In this document: piece after piece, positions 54,119 through 63,665 of the stretch
Numbering within the stretch: the first letter of the stretch is position 1
Layout: each line of letters begins with the position of its first letter
Source of the DNA: CAIRTM01 sp963723235
GTDB taxonomy: Bacteria; Desulfobacterota; WTBG01; CAIYCZ01; CAIRTM01
Assembly (NCBI GenBank): GCA_963723235.1
Contig: CAVRPV010000006.1
Coordinates: 124,001 to 188,000, forward strand
DNA: 64,000 nucleotides
Direction: 5' to 3'
Program-made: the position numbers and the translations under genes
Notes under the pieces: generated by a model
Told to the model about the DNA's origin: nothing
What the model saw: only the letters and a program-made list of their open reading frames with translations
Databases searched by the model: none

Positions 54119-55003
54119 TTATACTGCCGCCCCGTGCATAATCTGGGTTCCGATACCGACATCGGTAAAAATCTCCAGCAGCACGGCATGCTCAAGGCGC
54201 CCGTCCACAATGTGGGCCTTTTTAACACCGCGCTCAAGTGCGCTGCAGCAGCACTGAACCTTGGGTATCATCCCGCCGGAGATATCGCCCGTTGCGATCA
54301 TGTGCAGCACCTCGGACCCGGTAAGCGTTGAGCGCAGCTCACCGCTGCCGTCCTTGACACCTTCAACGTCGGTCAGCAAAATCAGTTTTTCAGCTTTCAG
54401 GGCTGCGGCGATTTCACCGGCAGCCGTGTCAGCATTGATGTTATACGTTTCTCCATGTTCGCCGACACCCAGCGGCGCAATAACCGGGATAAACTGATTG
54501 GCGTCAAGCGTCGTGATCACGCCCGGATTAATGGAAATAATCTCGCCGACCTGCCCGATGTCAATCAGCCTGTCAGGATCATTGCGGTCAACAAGGTGTT
54601 TTTTGCGCGCCGTGATCAGGTTGCCGTCCTTGCCGCTGATGCCGACAGCCTTGCCGCCGTTTGCATTGATCTGACTGACGATCTGCTTGTTGATGGTGCC
54701 GACCAGCACCATCTCAACCACTTCAATCGTATCGGCATCGGTTACCCGCAACCCGTCGACAAACTCCGCGACAAGTCCCAGGCGTTCCATCATGGCACCT
54801 ATCTGCGGCCCGCCGCCATGCACAATCACCGGCCGGATGCCGACCAGACTCAGCATGATAACATCCAGCGCGAAACTGGTGCTCAGGGCCGAATCAATCA
54901 TTGCATGGCCGCCAAACTTGATGACAAAAGTCTTGTTGGCGAATGTGCGGATATAGGGCAACGCCTCCATCAGGGTTTTAGCTTTTGCTATGGCTTTCTG
55001 CAT
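54119..55003 (-). CDS. argB: Acetylglutamate kinase
   Basis: ArgB phosphorylates N-acetylglutamate. The 294-residue product has FVIKFGGHAMIDSALSTSFA, RPVIVHGGGPQIGAMMERLG, DGNLITARKKHLVDRNDPD, INADTAAGEIAAALKAEKLI and LLTDVEGVKDGSGELRSTLT. These are the nucleotide and substrate sites of the amino-acid kinase fold. It is followed by argD after 20 bp. argC and argJ are not in this cluster. Confidence 0.96.
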   Translation of the reverse strand: MQKAIAKAKTLMEALPYIRTFANKTFVIKFGGHAMIDSALSTSFALDVIMLSLVGIRPVIVHGGGPQIGAMMERLGLVAEFVDGLRVTDADTIEVVEMVLVGTINKQIVSQINANGGKAVGISGKDGNLITARKKHLVDRNDPDRLIDIGQVGEIISINPGVITTLDANQFIPVIAPLGVGEHGETYNINADTAAGEIAAALKAEKLILLTDVEGVKDGSGELRSTLTGSEVLHMIATGDISGGMIPKVQCCCSALERGVKKAHIVDGRLEHAVLLEIFTDVGIGTQIMHGAAV

Positions 55004-55094
55004 ACGCGGTTTCCTCTATCTCGTATCAGTTACATGTGCGGGCAGCCCGCGCCACGGACGACCCTGAAAAATAGCAACGGCGTCTTGCATATCC

Positions 55095-55216
55095 AGGCTG
55101 TTCAAAAACGCTCAGATGCAAGGCGCGTGACATTGTGAGGAATGAGGCGTACTTTTCGTACGCCGCAGTGACGAACAATGAGCGCAACGCCGCAGATGGG
55201 CGCTTTTCAACAGCCT
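55095..55216 (+). repeat. Hairpin repeat element, copy D (122 bp)
   Basis: The ends AGGCTGTTCAAAA and TTTTCAACAGCCT pair with a single mismatch, and the central hairpin GGCGTAC-TTTTC-GTACGCC is intact. An inner stem reads CATTGT with ACAATG, where copy A has CATCAT with ATGATG, a compensatory change. It begins directly after the TAA stop of hslU. It lies about 50 kb from the other three copies, in the same orientation. Confidence 0.92.
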
Positions 55217-56608
55217 TTAAAGAATATAGCGGCTCAGGTCCTCATCCTTCACCAGTGCATCCAGCCGCTCTGAAACGTAAGCCGCGTCAATCACAACGGT
55301 TTCCCCGTTCATTTCCGGAGCTGAAAACGAAATTTCCTCAAGCAGCTTTTCCATAATAGTATGCAGCCGCCTGGCGCCGATATTTTCAGTTTTCTCATTC
55401 ACCACGGTGGCAATCCCGGCAATCTTTTCAATGGCATCATCCTTAAGCACAAGCCTGATCTGCTCGGTTTCCATCAAGGCGACATACTGTTTGATAAGCG
55501 CATTCTGCGGCTCGGTCAATATGCGTATAAAATCATCGCGGCTCAGCGAATTGAGTTCAACCCTGATCGGAAAACGGCCCTGCAGCTCAGGGATCAGGTC
55601 CGAGGGCTTGGAAACATAAAAAGCGCCCGAGGCAATAAACAGAATATGATCGGTCCTGACCATGCCGTACTTGGTGGTAACGGTTGAACCTTCAACAATG
55701 GGCAGAAGGTCGCGCTGAACACCCTCACGGGAAACATCCGGTCCGTGGCCTGATTCACGGGTGGCGATTTTATCAATTTCATCCAGAAAAATTATCCCCG
55801 ACTGCTCCACCCGCTCAACCGCAAGGCGGGTAACGGTTTCCATGTCGATCAGGCGCTGCACCTCTTCCTTGGCGATCAGTTCACGCGCCTCAGGAATTTT
55901 AACCGTGCGCTTCTTGGTTTTCTTGGGGAACATGCCGCCGAACATGTCCTTCAAATTAATGTCCATTTCCTCCATGCCTGCAGCGGAAAAAATCTCAACA
56001 ACCGGTGTATGCTGCTGGGTTGTCTCAAGCTCAACCTCGCGCTTATCAAGCCGGCCGGCCCTGAGCAGAGAGCGCAGTTTTTCGCGGGTTGAAACGCGAT
56101 CCTCAACAGCCGGCTCCGGTGCGGGGCTGCTGTGTGCTGAGGATTCCTGATCCGTATCCGCGTCAGTCGCGCGCGCCGGCCGGGCAGGCACAGGCGGCAA
56201 CAGCAGATCAAGCAGTTTTTCCTCGGCCAGTTCAAGAGCCCGGGCCTGCATGCGCTCGGTTTCCTCGATCTTAACCTGCGTAACTGCGAGCTCGGTCAAA
56301 TCGCGAATCATGGATTCAACATCACGGCCGACATAGCCCACTTCCGTAAACTTGGATGCTTCTACTTTTAAAAAAGGCGACTGCGCCAGCTTGGCAAGAC
56401 GGCGGGCGATCTCAGTCTTACCCACCCCGGTCGGACCGATCATGATAATATTTTTCGGGGTAATTTCATCACGCAGCTCGTCGGATACCTGCTGGCGCCG
56501 CCAGCGGTTTCTGAGCGCAACGGCGACCGCCCGCTTGGCCAGGCCCTGACCGATTATAAACTTATCAAGCTCCGCAACAATTTCACGGGGACTCAGACTT
56601 TTCATCAT
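55217..56608 (-). CDS. hslU: ATP-dependent protease ATPase subunit HslU
   Basis: HslU unfolds substrates for the HslV peptidase. The 463-residue product has LSPREIVAELDKFIIGQGLA, Walker A MIGPTGVGKTEIARRLAKLA, SKFTEVGYVGRDVESMIRDL, Walker B IIFLDEIDKIATRESG and the C-terminal VNEKTENIGARRLHTIMEKL and EDLSRYIL end that inserts into HslV. An I domain of normal size is present. It overlaps hslV by 4 bp, and its TAA touches repeat element D. Confidence 0.96.
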   Translation of the reverse strand: MMKSLSPREIVAELDKFIIGQGLAKRAVAVALRNRWRRQQVSDELRDEITPKNIIMIGPTGVGKTEIARRLAKLAQSPFLKVEASKFTEVGYVGRDVESMIRDLTELAVTQVKIEETERMQARALELAEEKLLDLLLPPVPARPARATDADTDQESSAHSSPAPEPAVEDRVSTREKLRSLLRAGRLDKREVELETTQQHTPVVEIFSAAGMEEMDINLKDMFGGMFPKKTKKRTVKIPEARELIAKEEVQRLIDMETVTRLAVERVEQSGIIFLDEIDKIATRESGHGPDVSREGVQRDLLPIVEGSTVTTKYGMVRTDHILFIASGAFYVSKPSDLIPELQGRFPIRVELNSLSRDDFIRILTEPQNALIKQYVALMETEQIRLVLKDDAIEKIAGIATVVNEKTENIGARRLHTIMEKLLEEISFSAPEMNGETVVIDAAYVSERLDALVKDEDLSRYIL

Positions 56609-57147
56609 GGAGTGCCCAGTTCATCAATCGTTATCTGCGTATTGGTATAGATACATATTTCCGCGGCCAGGTGCAGGGCCGTCTCTACGATGTCGCGTGC
56701 CGCAAGGCCGGTATGCCGCACAAGCGCCCGGGCTGCTGCCAGCGCGTACGGGCCACCGGACCCGATAGCCGTCACGTCATCATCGGGCTCAATCACATCG
56801 CCGTTACCGGAAATGATAAGCAGGCTCTCACTATCCGCCACAATCAGCAGCGCTTCCAGGTGTCGCAATATCTTATCGGACCGCCAGTCCTTGGCCAGTT
56901 CAACTGCCGAACGGGTCATGTTGCCGTTATACTGTTCAAGTTTGCGCTCAAAACGCTCAAACAGGGTAAAGGCATCGGCAGTTGCACCGGCAAATCCTGC
57001 CAGCACGCGATCCTGATACAGACGCCGTATTTTCCTGGCTTTATGCTTGATAACGGTAGCGCCCATGGTTACCTGGCCGTCGCCCCCCAGACATATACAG
57101 CCGTCTTTGCGCACCGCCACAATGGTTGTTCCATGCATCGCCGTCAT
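56605..57147 (-). CDS. hslV: ATP-dependent protease peptidase subunit HslV
   Basis: HslV is the proteasome-like peptidase of the HslUV complex. After MTAMHG the sequence TTIVAVRKDGCICLGGDGQV follows, so the N-terminal catalytic Thr would be exposed by processing. KARKIRRLYQDRVLAGFAGA and GNGDVIEPDDDVTAIGSGG with GPYALAAARAL are typical. GGAG six bases before the ATG at 57147 supports that start over one five codons upstream. hslU follows directly. Confidence 0.95.
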   Translation of the reverse strand: MTAMHGTTIVAVRKDGCICLGGDGQVTMGATVIKHKARKIRRLYQDRVLAGFAGATADAFTLFERFERKLEQYNGNMTRSAVELAKDWRSDKILRHLEALLIVADSESLLIISGNGDVIEPDDDVTAIGSGGPYALAAARALVRHTGLAARDIVETALHLAAEICIYTNTQITIDELGTP

Positions 57148-57158
57148 TGTTGTCTCCT

Positions 57159-58082
57159 TCACGAACCGTTTGGTACGCTTTTACTGCGCGGATGCGAGCG
57201 GTCATAGACCTGCATCAACGCATCAACATGCAGATGCGTGTATTTCTGGGTTGTGGCCAGACTGGCATGACCCAGCAATTCCTGAATGCCGCGCATGTCA
57301 GCGCCCGCGTTCAGCAGATGCGTTGCAAAGCTGTGCCTGATCGCGTGCGGGCTGATCTTATGCGTTATACCGCAGTGAACTATCCAGGCATCAAGCAGCC
57401 GCGCAACACTGCGGCCTGAGAGCCGCCCTCCGCGCCGGTTTAAAAACACCGGCATCCGGCGCACCCCGTGATGCCTGCCTGCCAGGGCCTGGGAGCGCTC
57501 AAGATAGGCCGCCAGAAAACCGCTGGCCTTGCGTCCCATCGGCACAATGCGTTCCTTGCGTCCCTTGCCACGCACCAGAATTTTTCCGGCCGGAAGATCG
57601 ATATCAGTGCGGTTAAGCCCCACCAGTTCGCCCAGCCGTATGCCCGTTGAATACAGCAACTCAAGCAGCGCACGGTCCCGGGTCTGCAGGAGCGTTTCCA
57701 CGGGAATCGAATCCAGCAGCGCGAACATTTCATCAACCGTCAGATGGCGCGGCAGCGTACTGTCACGCTTCGGGGCTTTCAGCATTTCAGCCGGATTACC
57801 CCCGGCCAGGCCCTCTCGCACCAGGAACGCAAAGAATGTTTTCAGACAGGAAAGCTTGCGCGCCTGGGTTGACTTCTTGTTGCGCCGCGCGCACGCCGCA
57901 AGATACGCACGTATTGCCAGGGAATCAATATCGCCTATATCTGCGAACGAGCCTATCTGCGTATCCTGAAGAAAAGCGCTAAAGTCAGACAGATCCCGCA
58001 GATAACTCCTGCATGTATTGTCGGACAGGTTCCTCTCAATACGCAAATACTTCTCGAATGCGCGAATCCGGGCTGTGAGCAT
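57159..58082 (-). CDS. xerC: Tyrosine recombinase XerC
   Basis: XerC resolves chromosome dimers at dif. The 307-residue product has a SAM-like core-binding domain (about 1-90: AFEKYLRIERNLSDNTCRSY) and a catalytic domain with the Arg in LLYSTGIRLGELVGLNRTDI, the Lys in ILVRGKGRKERIVPMG, H-x-x-R in ISPHAIRHSFATHLLNAGAD and LGHASLATTQKYTHL with the nucleophile Tyr. I prefer the ATG at 58082, which has GGCGGGAT upstream. Its position at the head of hslVU is a common order and marks it as the housekeeping enzyme, not a mobile-element integrase. Confidence 0.92.
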   Translation of the reverse strand: MLTARIRAFEKYLRIERNLSDNTCRSYLRDLSDFSAFLQDTQIGSFADIGDIDSLAIRAYLAACARRNKKSTQARKLSCLKTFFAFLVREGLAGGNPAEMLKAPKRDSTLPRHLTVDEMFALLDSIPVETLLQTRDRALLELLYSTGIRLGELVGLNRTDIDLPAGKILVRGKGRKERIVPMGRKASGFLAAYLERSQALAGRHHGVRRMPVFLNRRGGRLSGRSVARLLDAWIVHCGITHKISPHAIRHSFATHLLNAGADMRGIQELLGHASLATTQKYTHLHVDALMQVYDRSHPRSKSVPNGS

Positions 58083-58320
58083 ATCCCGCCTGTAAAGCCG
58101 TAAAAGCGAATGAATAGCAGCCTTAAAAAGATACAGAGCATATCGGCTTTCCCGTAAAGAAGCAATCGAAAAATACATTTTCCTTCTTGCTAAAAAAGGC
58201 GAAATTGAGTATTACTGTAGCCCGAAACGGGTTCCTGCGAAGGCGACGGCGCAACGCTGCCGTACGATGTGCAGAACACCTCAACAGTTTGCGCCGCACA
58301 GGCAGGAAGGTACATCAACG

Positions 58321-58812
58321 ATGAGCGCCCCCGGCAACCATGTCTGTATTTATCCCGGAACCTTTGATCCCCTGACCAACGGCCACCTTGACCTCATTAA
58401 TCGCGCACTGCATATATTCGACCGGGTGATCGTGGCAATCGCCGTCAATCCCGATAAAAACCCGCTTTTTACGGTAGAGGAACGGCTGGAGATGATCCGT
58501 GCAGCGGTTGAAAACAACCCCCGTGTGATTACCGACTCGTTTGAAGGCCTGCTGGTGGAATACGCCCGCAACAAAGGCGTTCACACGGTGCTGCGCGGCA
58601 TGCGCGCCGTATCCGACTTCGAATATGAATACGAAATGACATTCATGAACCGCAAACTGGATCGTGAGATTGACACCATTTTTATGCTGACCGGATTGCG
58701 CTGGCTTTTCGTACACTCAAAAACAATCAAAGCCGCGGTCAAGGCCGGCGCCGATGTGACCGGCATGGTGCCTGACATCGTTGCCCGCAGGCTGAGCGAA
58801 AAGCTGCGTTGA
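58321..58812 (+). CDS. coaD: Phosphopantetheine adenylyltransferase
   Basis: CoaD makes dephospho-CoA from phosphopantetheine and ATP. The 163-residue product has YPGTFDPLTNGHLDLINRAL with the T/HxGH motif, IAVNPDKNPLFTVEERLEMI, VLRGMRAVSDFEYEYEMTFM and the C-terminal GADVTGMVPDIVARRLSEKL. The SSS-x-V-R signature of many CoaD proteins reads HSKTIKAAV here, a mild deviation. GGAAGG upstream supports the ATG at 58321. It is divergent from xerC. Confidence 0.94.
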   Translation: MSAPGNHVCIYPGTFDPLTNGHLDLINRALHIFDRVIVAIAVNPDKNPLFTVEERLEMIRAAVENNPRVITDSFEGLLVEYARNKGVHTVLRGMRAVSDFEYEYEMTFMNRKLDREIDTIFMLTGLRWLFVHSKTIKAAVKAGADVTGMVPDIVARRLSEKLR

Positions 58813-58881
58813 AACGCAGCGCGCGACGCCGGGCACAGCCATGCGGAGCGCATGATCAATAAAACACACAGGAGAACACCA

Positions 58882-60075
58882 ATGAAAATTGCACAACGCA
58901 TGAAGCATATCAAACCCTCACCGACGCTGGCCGTTTCCGCCAAGGCTGCCGCCATGAAGGCCCAGGGCATAGATGTCATCGGTTTCGGCGTGGGCGAGCC
59001 CGACTTTGATACACCGGACCACATAAAACAGGCTGCGATTGCAGCACTTGCAGCCGGGTTCACCAAGTACACCCCGGTCGGCGGTACGGAGGATCTCAAA
59101 AACGCAGTCGCGGCCAAATTCAAACGCGACAACAGCATTGAATATAAAAACTCGGAAATCCTGATATCCTGCGGCGCCAAGCACAGCCTGTATAATGCCT
59201 TTCAGGCAGTGCTCGATGAAGGCGATGAAATCATTATACCGGCCCCGTACTGGGTTTCATATCCCGACATGGCCTATCTGGCCGGCGCCGTGCCGGTAAT
59301 TATAGAAACGACTGACACGTCCGGATTCAAGGTGACGCCCGAGCAGGTGCGCGCGGCAATAACCCCCCGGACCCGTGCCTTTGTACTGAACTCTCCCTCC
59401 AACCCGACCGGCGCAGCCTACAGCACGAATGAACTGCGCGCCCTGGCCGATGTATTACTCGGCACCGGTATTTTGGTTGTCAGCGATGAGATCTATGAGA
59501 GTCTGGTCTACGGCGGTTTTACCTGCACCAGCATCGTCACCGTTGAGCCGCGTCTGAAAGAACAGACTTTGGTGGTCAATGGTGTTTCCAAGACCTACTC
59601 AATGACCGGCTGGAGGATCGGGTACGCTGCCGGACCGGCCGACGTTATCAAAGCCATGACCGACATACAGAGCCAGAGCACGTCCAACCCGACCTCAATA
59701 GCCCAGAAAGCAAGCGTGGCCGCGCTCAACGGACCCCAGGAGTGCATTAACGAAATGCTGCAGGCTTTTGACAAACGCCGCACATACATGGTCGAACGCC
59801 TGAACGCCATTGAAGGCTTCTCGTGCTTCATGCCAAACGGGGCTTTTTACACATTTCCGAATGTCTCAGGCGTGTACGGCAAAAAATCAGGTTCAACCGT
59901 CATAAGCGGATCGGATGACCTGGCAGCCGCCCTGCTTGAAACCGCACGCGTAGCCGTTGTGGCCGGTTCCGCCTTCGGTGCCGATTCCTGTATCCGTCTG
60001 TCGTATGCAATATCACTTGAAAATATTGAAAAAGGGCTTGACCGCATTGAAGCGTTCGTAAAAACGCTTATATAG
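58882..60075 (+). CDS. Aspartate/aromatic-type aminotransferase (class I)
   Basis: The 397-residue PLP aminotransferase has IKPSPTLAVSAKAAAMKAQG, VIGFGVGEPDFDTPDHIKQA, ILISCGAKHSLYNAFQAVLD, FVLNSPSNPTGAAYSTNELR, VVSDEIYESLVYGG, the PLP Lys in NGVSKTYSMTGWRIGYAAGP and the substrate Arg in CIRLSYAISLENIEKGLDRI. It matches class I aspartate aminotransferases of the thermophile/AspB group. CACAGGAGAACACC precedes the ATG at 58882. The physiological substrate could be aspartate or prephenate. Confidence 0.92.
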   Translation: MKIAQRMKHIKPSPTLAVSAKAAAMKAQGIDVIGFGVGEPDFDTPDHIKQAAIAALAAGFTKYTPVGGTEDLKNAVAAKFKRDNSIEYKNSEILISCGAKHSLYNAFQAVLDEGDEIIIPAPYWVSYPDMAYLAGAVPVIIETTDTSGFKVTPEQVRAAITPRTRAFVLNSPSNPTGAAYSTNELRALADVLLGTGILVVSDEIYESLVYGGFTCTSIVTVEPRLKEQTLVVNGVSKTYSMTGWRIGYAAGPADVIKAMTDIQSQSTSNPTSIAQKASVAALNGPQECINEMLQAFDKRRTYMVERLNAIEGFSCFMPNGAFYTFPNVSGVYGKKSGSTVISGSDDLAAALLETARVAVVAGSAFGADSCIRLSYAISLENIEKGLDRIEAFVKTLI

Positions 60076-60155
60076 GAAAAACAGGCACTGACAACCGACG
60101 GGACTCCGGCAACGAACCGGCCATCCCTATCCTTTTTACAGGAGTACTATACGCC

Positions 60156-60935
60156 ATGCTTCACTCCATTGCACACCTGACTAACCCGTTGGCCGTCACG
60201 TCCTCTGCGCTTGGCCCCAATCTGAGCGGAGATATCTGGGTTCTGTTTTTATACGCCGGCCCGATGGTCAAAGGAGTGATTCTCCTGCTGCTGTCACTCT
60301 CGGTTATCTGCTGGGGAATTTCCCTGTTTAAGTATCTGATGCTGCGCTCAGCCCTGAATGAATCCGAATCGTTTCTTGATATCTTCTGGAACAATCAGAG
60401 TCTCAGCCGTACCTTCGCGGATGCAAAGCCGCTGGAGCACAGCCCGCTGGCTGAAATCTTTCGAACGGGCTATCTTGTCCTTCAGCAAATACAGCAACAG
60501 GGCGCCGGGGAATCCCGGACATCCGATGCCGCAACAGCCTCACCCCTGAGCCTCTACGGCCTGGGCGCAATCAAACGCGGTCTTGATCAGGCAGTGACAG
60601 CCGAGCTGACCCGGCTTGAAAAAAACCTCGGGTTCCTGGCCACAACCGGCAGTATTGCCCCGTTCATCGGGCTGTTCGGTACGGTGTGGGGCATCATGAA
60701 TTCATTCCGCGACATCGGACGCCAGGGCTCAGCCAACCTTGCCACGGTTGCGCCCGGTATTGCCGAAGCCCTGATCGCGACCGCCTTCGGCCTGCTTGCC
60801 GCGATTCCGGCTGTTGTGCTCTACAATTATTTCCTGGGGCGCATAAAGATGCTGACAGCCGAGATGGACAACTTTTCATCCGAATTGCTTAACATTATCG
60901 AGCGCTATCTGGAAACGCGCAAAAAGGCGGGCTGA
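60156..60935 (+). CDS. tolQ: TolQ-like proton channel protein (MotA/TolQ/ExbB)
   Basis: The 259-residue membrane protein has one N-terminal transmembrane helix (about 28-50) and two more in the C-terminal half, with GFLATTGSIAPFIGLFGTVW, GIMNSFRDIGRQGSANLATV and APGIAEALIATAFGLLAAIP AVVLYNYF, the family core. With TolR it uses the proton gradient to energise TolA and maintain outer-membrane integrity. A low-complexity loop (about 110-130) differs from E. coli TolQ. tolR follows after 3 bp. Confidence 0.92.
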   Translation: MLHSIAHLTNPLAVTSSALGPNLSGDIWVLFLYAGPMVKGVILLLLSLSVICWGISLFKYLMLRSALNESESFLDIFWNNQSLSRTFADAKPLEHSPLAEIFRTGYLVLQQIQQQGAGESRTSDAATASPLSLYGLGAIKRGLDQAVTAELTRLEKNLGFLATTGSIAPFIGLFGTVWGIMNSFRDIGRQGSANLATVAPGIAEALIATAFGLLAAIPAVVLYNYFLGRIKMLTAEMDNFSSELLNIIERYLETRKKAG

Positions 60936-60938
60936 ACC

Positions 60939-61362
60939 ATGGGTATGAGCATGTCAGGTAACGGTCGCCAGCAGCGACTGATGTCGGATATAAATGTCAC
61001 GCCATTCGTGGACGTAATGCTGGTGCTTGCTGATCATCTTCATGGTAGCGGCACCGCTGGTGCAGAATGGTGTTGATGTGAACCTGCCCCAGGCGAGCAC
61101 ATCCCATATCGCCGCCGAGGAAGAAACCCTTACACTTTCAGTCACGATCGATAAAAAAATCTTCATCAACAAGGTGGAAGTTGACATTGCGGAGCTGCGG
61201 GAACGCCTGACGCGCACGTTCCAGCAACGCAGCGACAGCAGCCTTTTTTTCAAGGCCGATCGTGAACTGCCCTACGGTTTTGTCGCGCAGGTGATGGCTG
61301 AAATCAAGATGGCCGGCATCGAAAAACTTGGGATCATTACAACACCACCCGAAAAAAAATGA
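60939..61362 (+). CDS. tolR: TolR/ExbD-like protein (one frameshift)
   Basis: The product has a short cytoplasmic start, then the single transmembrane helix with the essential Asp in MSDINVTPFVDVMLVL. The frame slips at about 61031: removing one T from GTGCTTGCTG gives MLVLLIIFMVAAPLVQNGV, the family sequence. A periplasmic domain follows (VEVDIAELRERLTRTFQQRS to GFVAQVMAEIKMAGIEKLGI). It pairs with TolQ as a proton-driven motor. It overlaps tolA by 4 bp. Confidence 0.9.
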
Positions 61363-62174
61363 CCCCCTACCCTTCAATTCTGAAAGCCGCCCATGTTGAG
61401 CGGGGCATGCGCTGGATGATTTTTGCCTCACTGTGCCTGCATGTGTGCCTGATTGCATTTGTTCTCGGGAAACCGCCCGACAGGGGCAAAACCATCTATT
61501 TCAACCCTGCCTACACGGTTGAACTGATCGGAACCGGAGGCTCACCCGGAATGCCGGGACTGCCGGATACGGGCGGACCGGCGGCTGAATCATCCAAACC
61601 CGCCACCAACGGAGCTCCCACCGGCAAAGCCGAACCCTTGTGGAAAGGCCCAAGCGGCTTTACATCTCAGGTAAAAAGCATTGAGGAACGCGCCCATACG
61701 CCGCTGCAAACTGAAACAGCCGTAAAAGCCGCAGCCCCAACACCAAAAAGCGCATCCAGCGGCTCCGCAGGTAGCCCACACAGGCTGGGGTGGGCTCAGG
61801 CGGGCAGGCCCGCAGGGGGCTGGACTGAGCCTGGCGCGACGGGCGGAGGAGGAGGCGGGGGTGGTGTCGGCGGTACAGGCTATGGCCTGACACCTGAGCA
61901 GGCGCGTTTTGGAAGGTATTACATGACGGTCTTCAATAAAATTCAGTCTGCCTGGATTTTACCGCTCTACTATGAGCAAAAAAAACTACTGGCGGTTGTT
62001 GAAATCACTGTGCGCGCAGATGGGCGCATTGTTAATATTCAATTTGAAAACAAATCAGGTAATGCGGAATTTGACCAGTCGGTCATGCGGGCAATTCAAA
62101 AAGCCAATCCCCTGCCCCCCCTGCCGCCCGGCCTTAATGAACCTCTGCTGACGCTTGGGATCCGTTTTCAGTAG
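61359..62174 (+). CDS. tolA: TolA/TonB-like energy transducer
   Basis: The 271-residue product has an N-terminal membrane helix (about 19-40, MIFASLCLHVCLIAFVLGKP), a Pro/Ala/Gly-rich periplasmic linker with a poly-Gly run (about 165-175) and a C-terminal TonB-like domain (YYMTVFNKIQSAWILPLYYE, LAVVEITVRADGRIVNIQFE, ENKSGNAEFDQSVMRAIQKA). It links the TolQR motor to TolB and Pal. It is shorter than E. coli TolA, without the long helical stalk, as often in deltaproteobacteria. Confidence 0.87.
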   Translation: MTPYPSILKAAHVERGMRWMIFASLCLHVCLIAFVLGKPPDRGKTIYFNPAYTVELIGTGGSPGMPGLPDTGGPAAESSKPATNGAPTGKAEPLWKGPSGFTSQVKSIEERAHTPLQTETAVKAAAPTPKSASSGSAGSPHRLGWAQAGRPAGGWTEPGATGGGGGGGGVGGTGYGLTPEQARFGRYYMTVFNKIQSAWILPLYYEQKKLLAVVEITVRADGRIVNIQFENKSGNAEFDQSVMRAIQKANPLPPLPPGLNEPLLTLGIRFQ

Positions 62175-62217
62175 AAAAACTTTTTACATTATTTTTTTCT
62201 TTATTTCAGTATTTATT

Positions 62218-62228
62218 TCTGATATAAT
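62218..62228 (+). promoter_or_regulatory. Possible extended -10 promoter before tolB
   Basis: TGATATAAT contains a perfect TATAAT (62223-62228) with the TG extension. The -35 region is poor. It could give tolB-pal their own transcription start in addition to tolQRA read-through. Confidence 0.4.
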
Positions 62229-62270
62229 GATAAAATTTATTAACCTTAGCGTACACCAACAAAACATACT

Positions 62271-63633
62271 ATGTTGACGCAGACATCATATTGCCCAGCA
62301 AATGCCCGTACAGGTATGCGCTGCGCTACAGGGCTGCTAGCCTCCATCCTGTGCACACTTTTTCTGGCCGCTCCCGTCGCCGCAAAGGTGTATATAGATA
62401 TTAACGCGCCATCAGCAACCCTTGTACCCATCATCGTGCCTTCGTTTCAAAACAGCGGCTCCCAGGCGGACACGCAGAAGCTGTCATCCCGCATGGCCTC
62501 AATCATCAGCGCCGATCTTGACTTCTCCGGGCTATTCCGGATTATCGACCCCAAGCTTTTAAACGAAGAGCACCTGCGCGGCGTAACCCAGAGCCAAATC
62601 AAATGGGACAGCCTGTCTGTTGTCGGTGCGGAAGCGATTGTAACCGGCGTATTTTCAATCAGCAGCAACCGCATCGACGTTGAAATGCGTTTATTTGACG
62701 CAGTTCAGGGCCGCTTTATTATGGGGAAAAAATACAGCGGAACCCTGGACGAGCACCGCCAGATCTGCCACCGGTTTGCCAACGAAGTTTTCAGGGAACT
62801 CACCGGTTCACCCGGTATATTCGAAACCGGCATTGCCTACGTCATGCGCACCGGACAGAACAAGGAACTCTACTACTGTGACTACGACGGTGGAAATCTG
62901 CGCCGCCTGACCACATTCGACTCCCTGACCCTTTCGCCCTGTTTTTCACCTGATGCTTCCATGCTTGCATTTACGTCCTACCGGGCCGGCAACCCGGATC
63001 TGTATCTCATGGATCATGGCAAGTAGAAAAACAGAAAAGATCTCCAGCAAAAAAGGGGTAAACATCTCTCCCGACTGGTCGCCCGACGGCACAAAAATTG
63101 CCTTGACTTTAAGCTTAAAAGACGGTAATTCAGAAATCTATACGCTCAATGTCAAAAGCCGTTCACTTGAAAGAATGACTGAGCACTGGGCAACGGACGT
63201 TTCACCGACATGGTCCCCGGATGGAACACAGCTGGCATTTGTTTCAAGCCGCTCCGGTAACCCGCAGATCTTCATACTCAGTGTCGCAGACAAACTGGTG
63301 CGGCGGGTAACCTTCAGCAAGGGCAACTACAACACATCGCCGGCATGGTCGCCCCGTGGAGATCGTATCGTATATGCGGGCATGACTGATGGAAGATTCA
63401 ACATCCACAGCATCAGCCCGAATGGGTCGGATTACCGGCAACTCACTTCCGGTCAGGGCAGCAACGAAGACCCGAGCTGGTCATCCGACGGACGCTACAT
63501 TACATTCAGCTCAAACCGGACAGGGCGCAGGGAGCTCTATATCATGCGGGCCGATGGAACCGGACAGAAACAAATAACCTTTGGGAGTGGCGAAAAATTC
63601 GACCCGACATGGTCATCACTTCCGAAAAATTAA
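62271..63633 (+). CDS. tolB: Tol-Pal system beta-propeller protein TolB (one frameshift)
   Basis: TolB is a periplasmic protein that connects TolA with Pal. It has a signal peptide (about 18-40), an N-terminal domain (ATLVPIIVPSFQNSGSQADT, IISADLDFSGLFRIIDP) and a six-bladed propeller of repeats such as LTLSPCFSPDASMLAFTSYR, ISPDWSPDGTKIALTLSL, VSPTWSPDGTQLAFVSSRSG and DPSWSSDGRYITFSSNRTG. The frame slips at about 63020, where DLYLMDHGK-stop should continue SRKTEKISSKKGVNISPDWS. The restored length, about 454 residues, is normal. Confidence 0.92.
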
Positions 63634-63665
63634 AACAACATTATTAACGTAAGGAGGAAAAAAGT

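Noticed and set aside
57159..58082. XerC as the integrase of a mobile island
   Set aside because: It is adjacent to hslVU in the usual housekeeping order, and no attachment-site duplication or tRNA is nearby.
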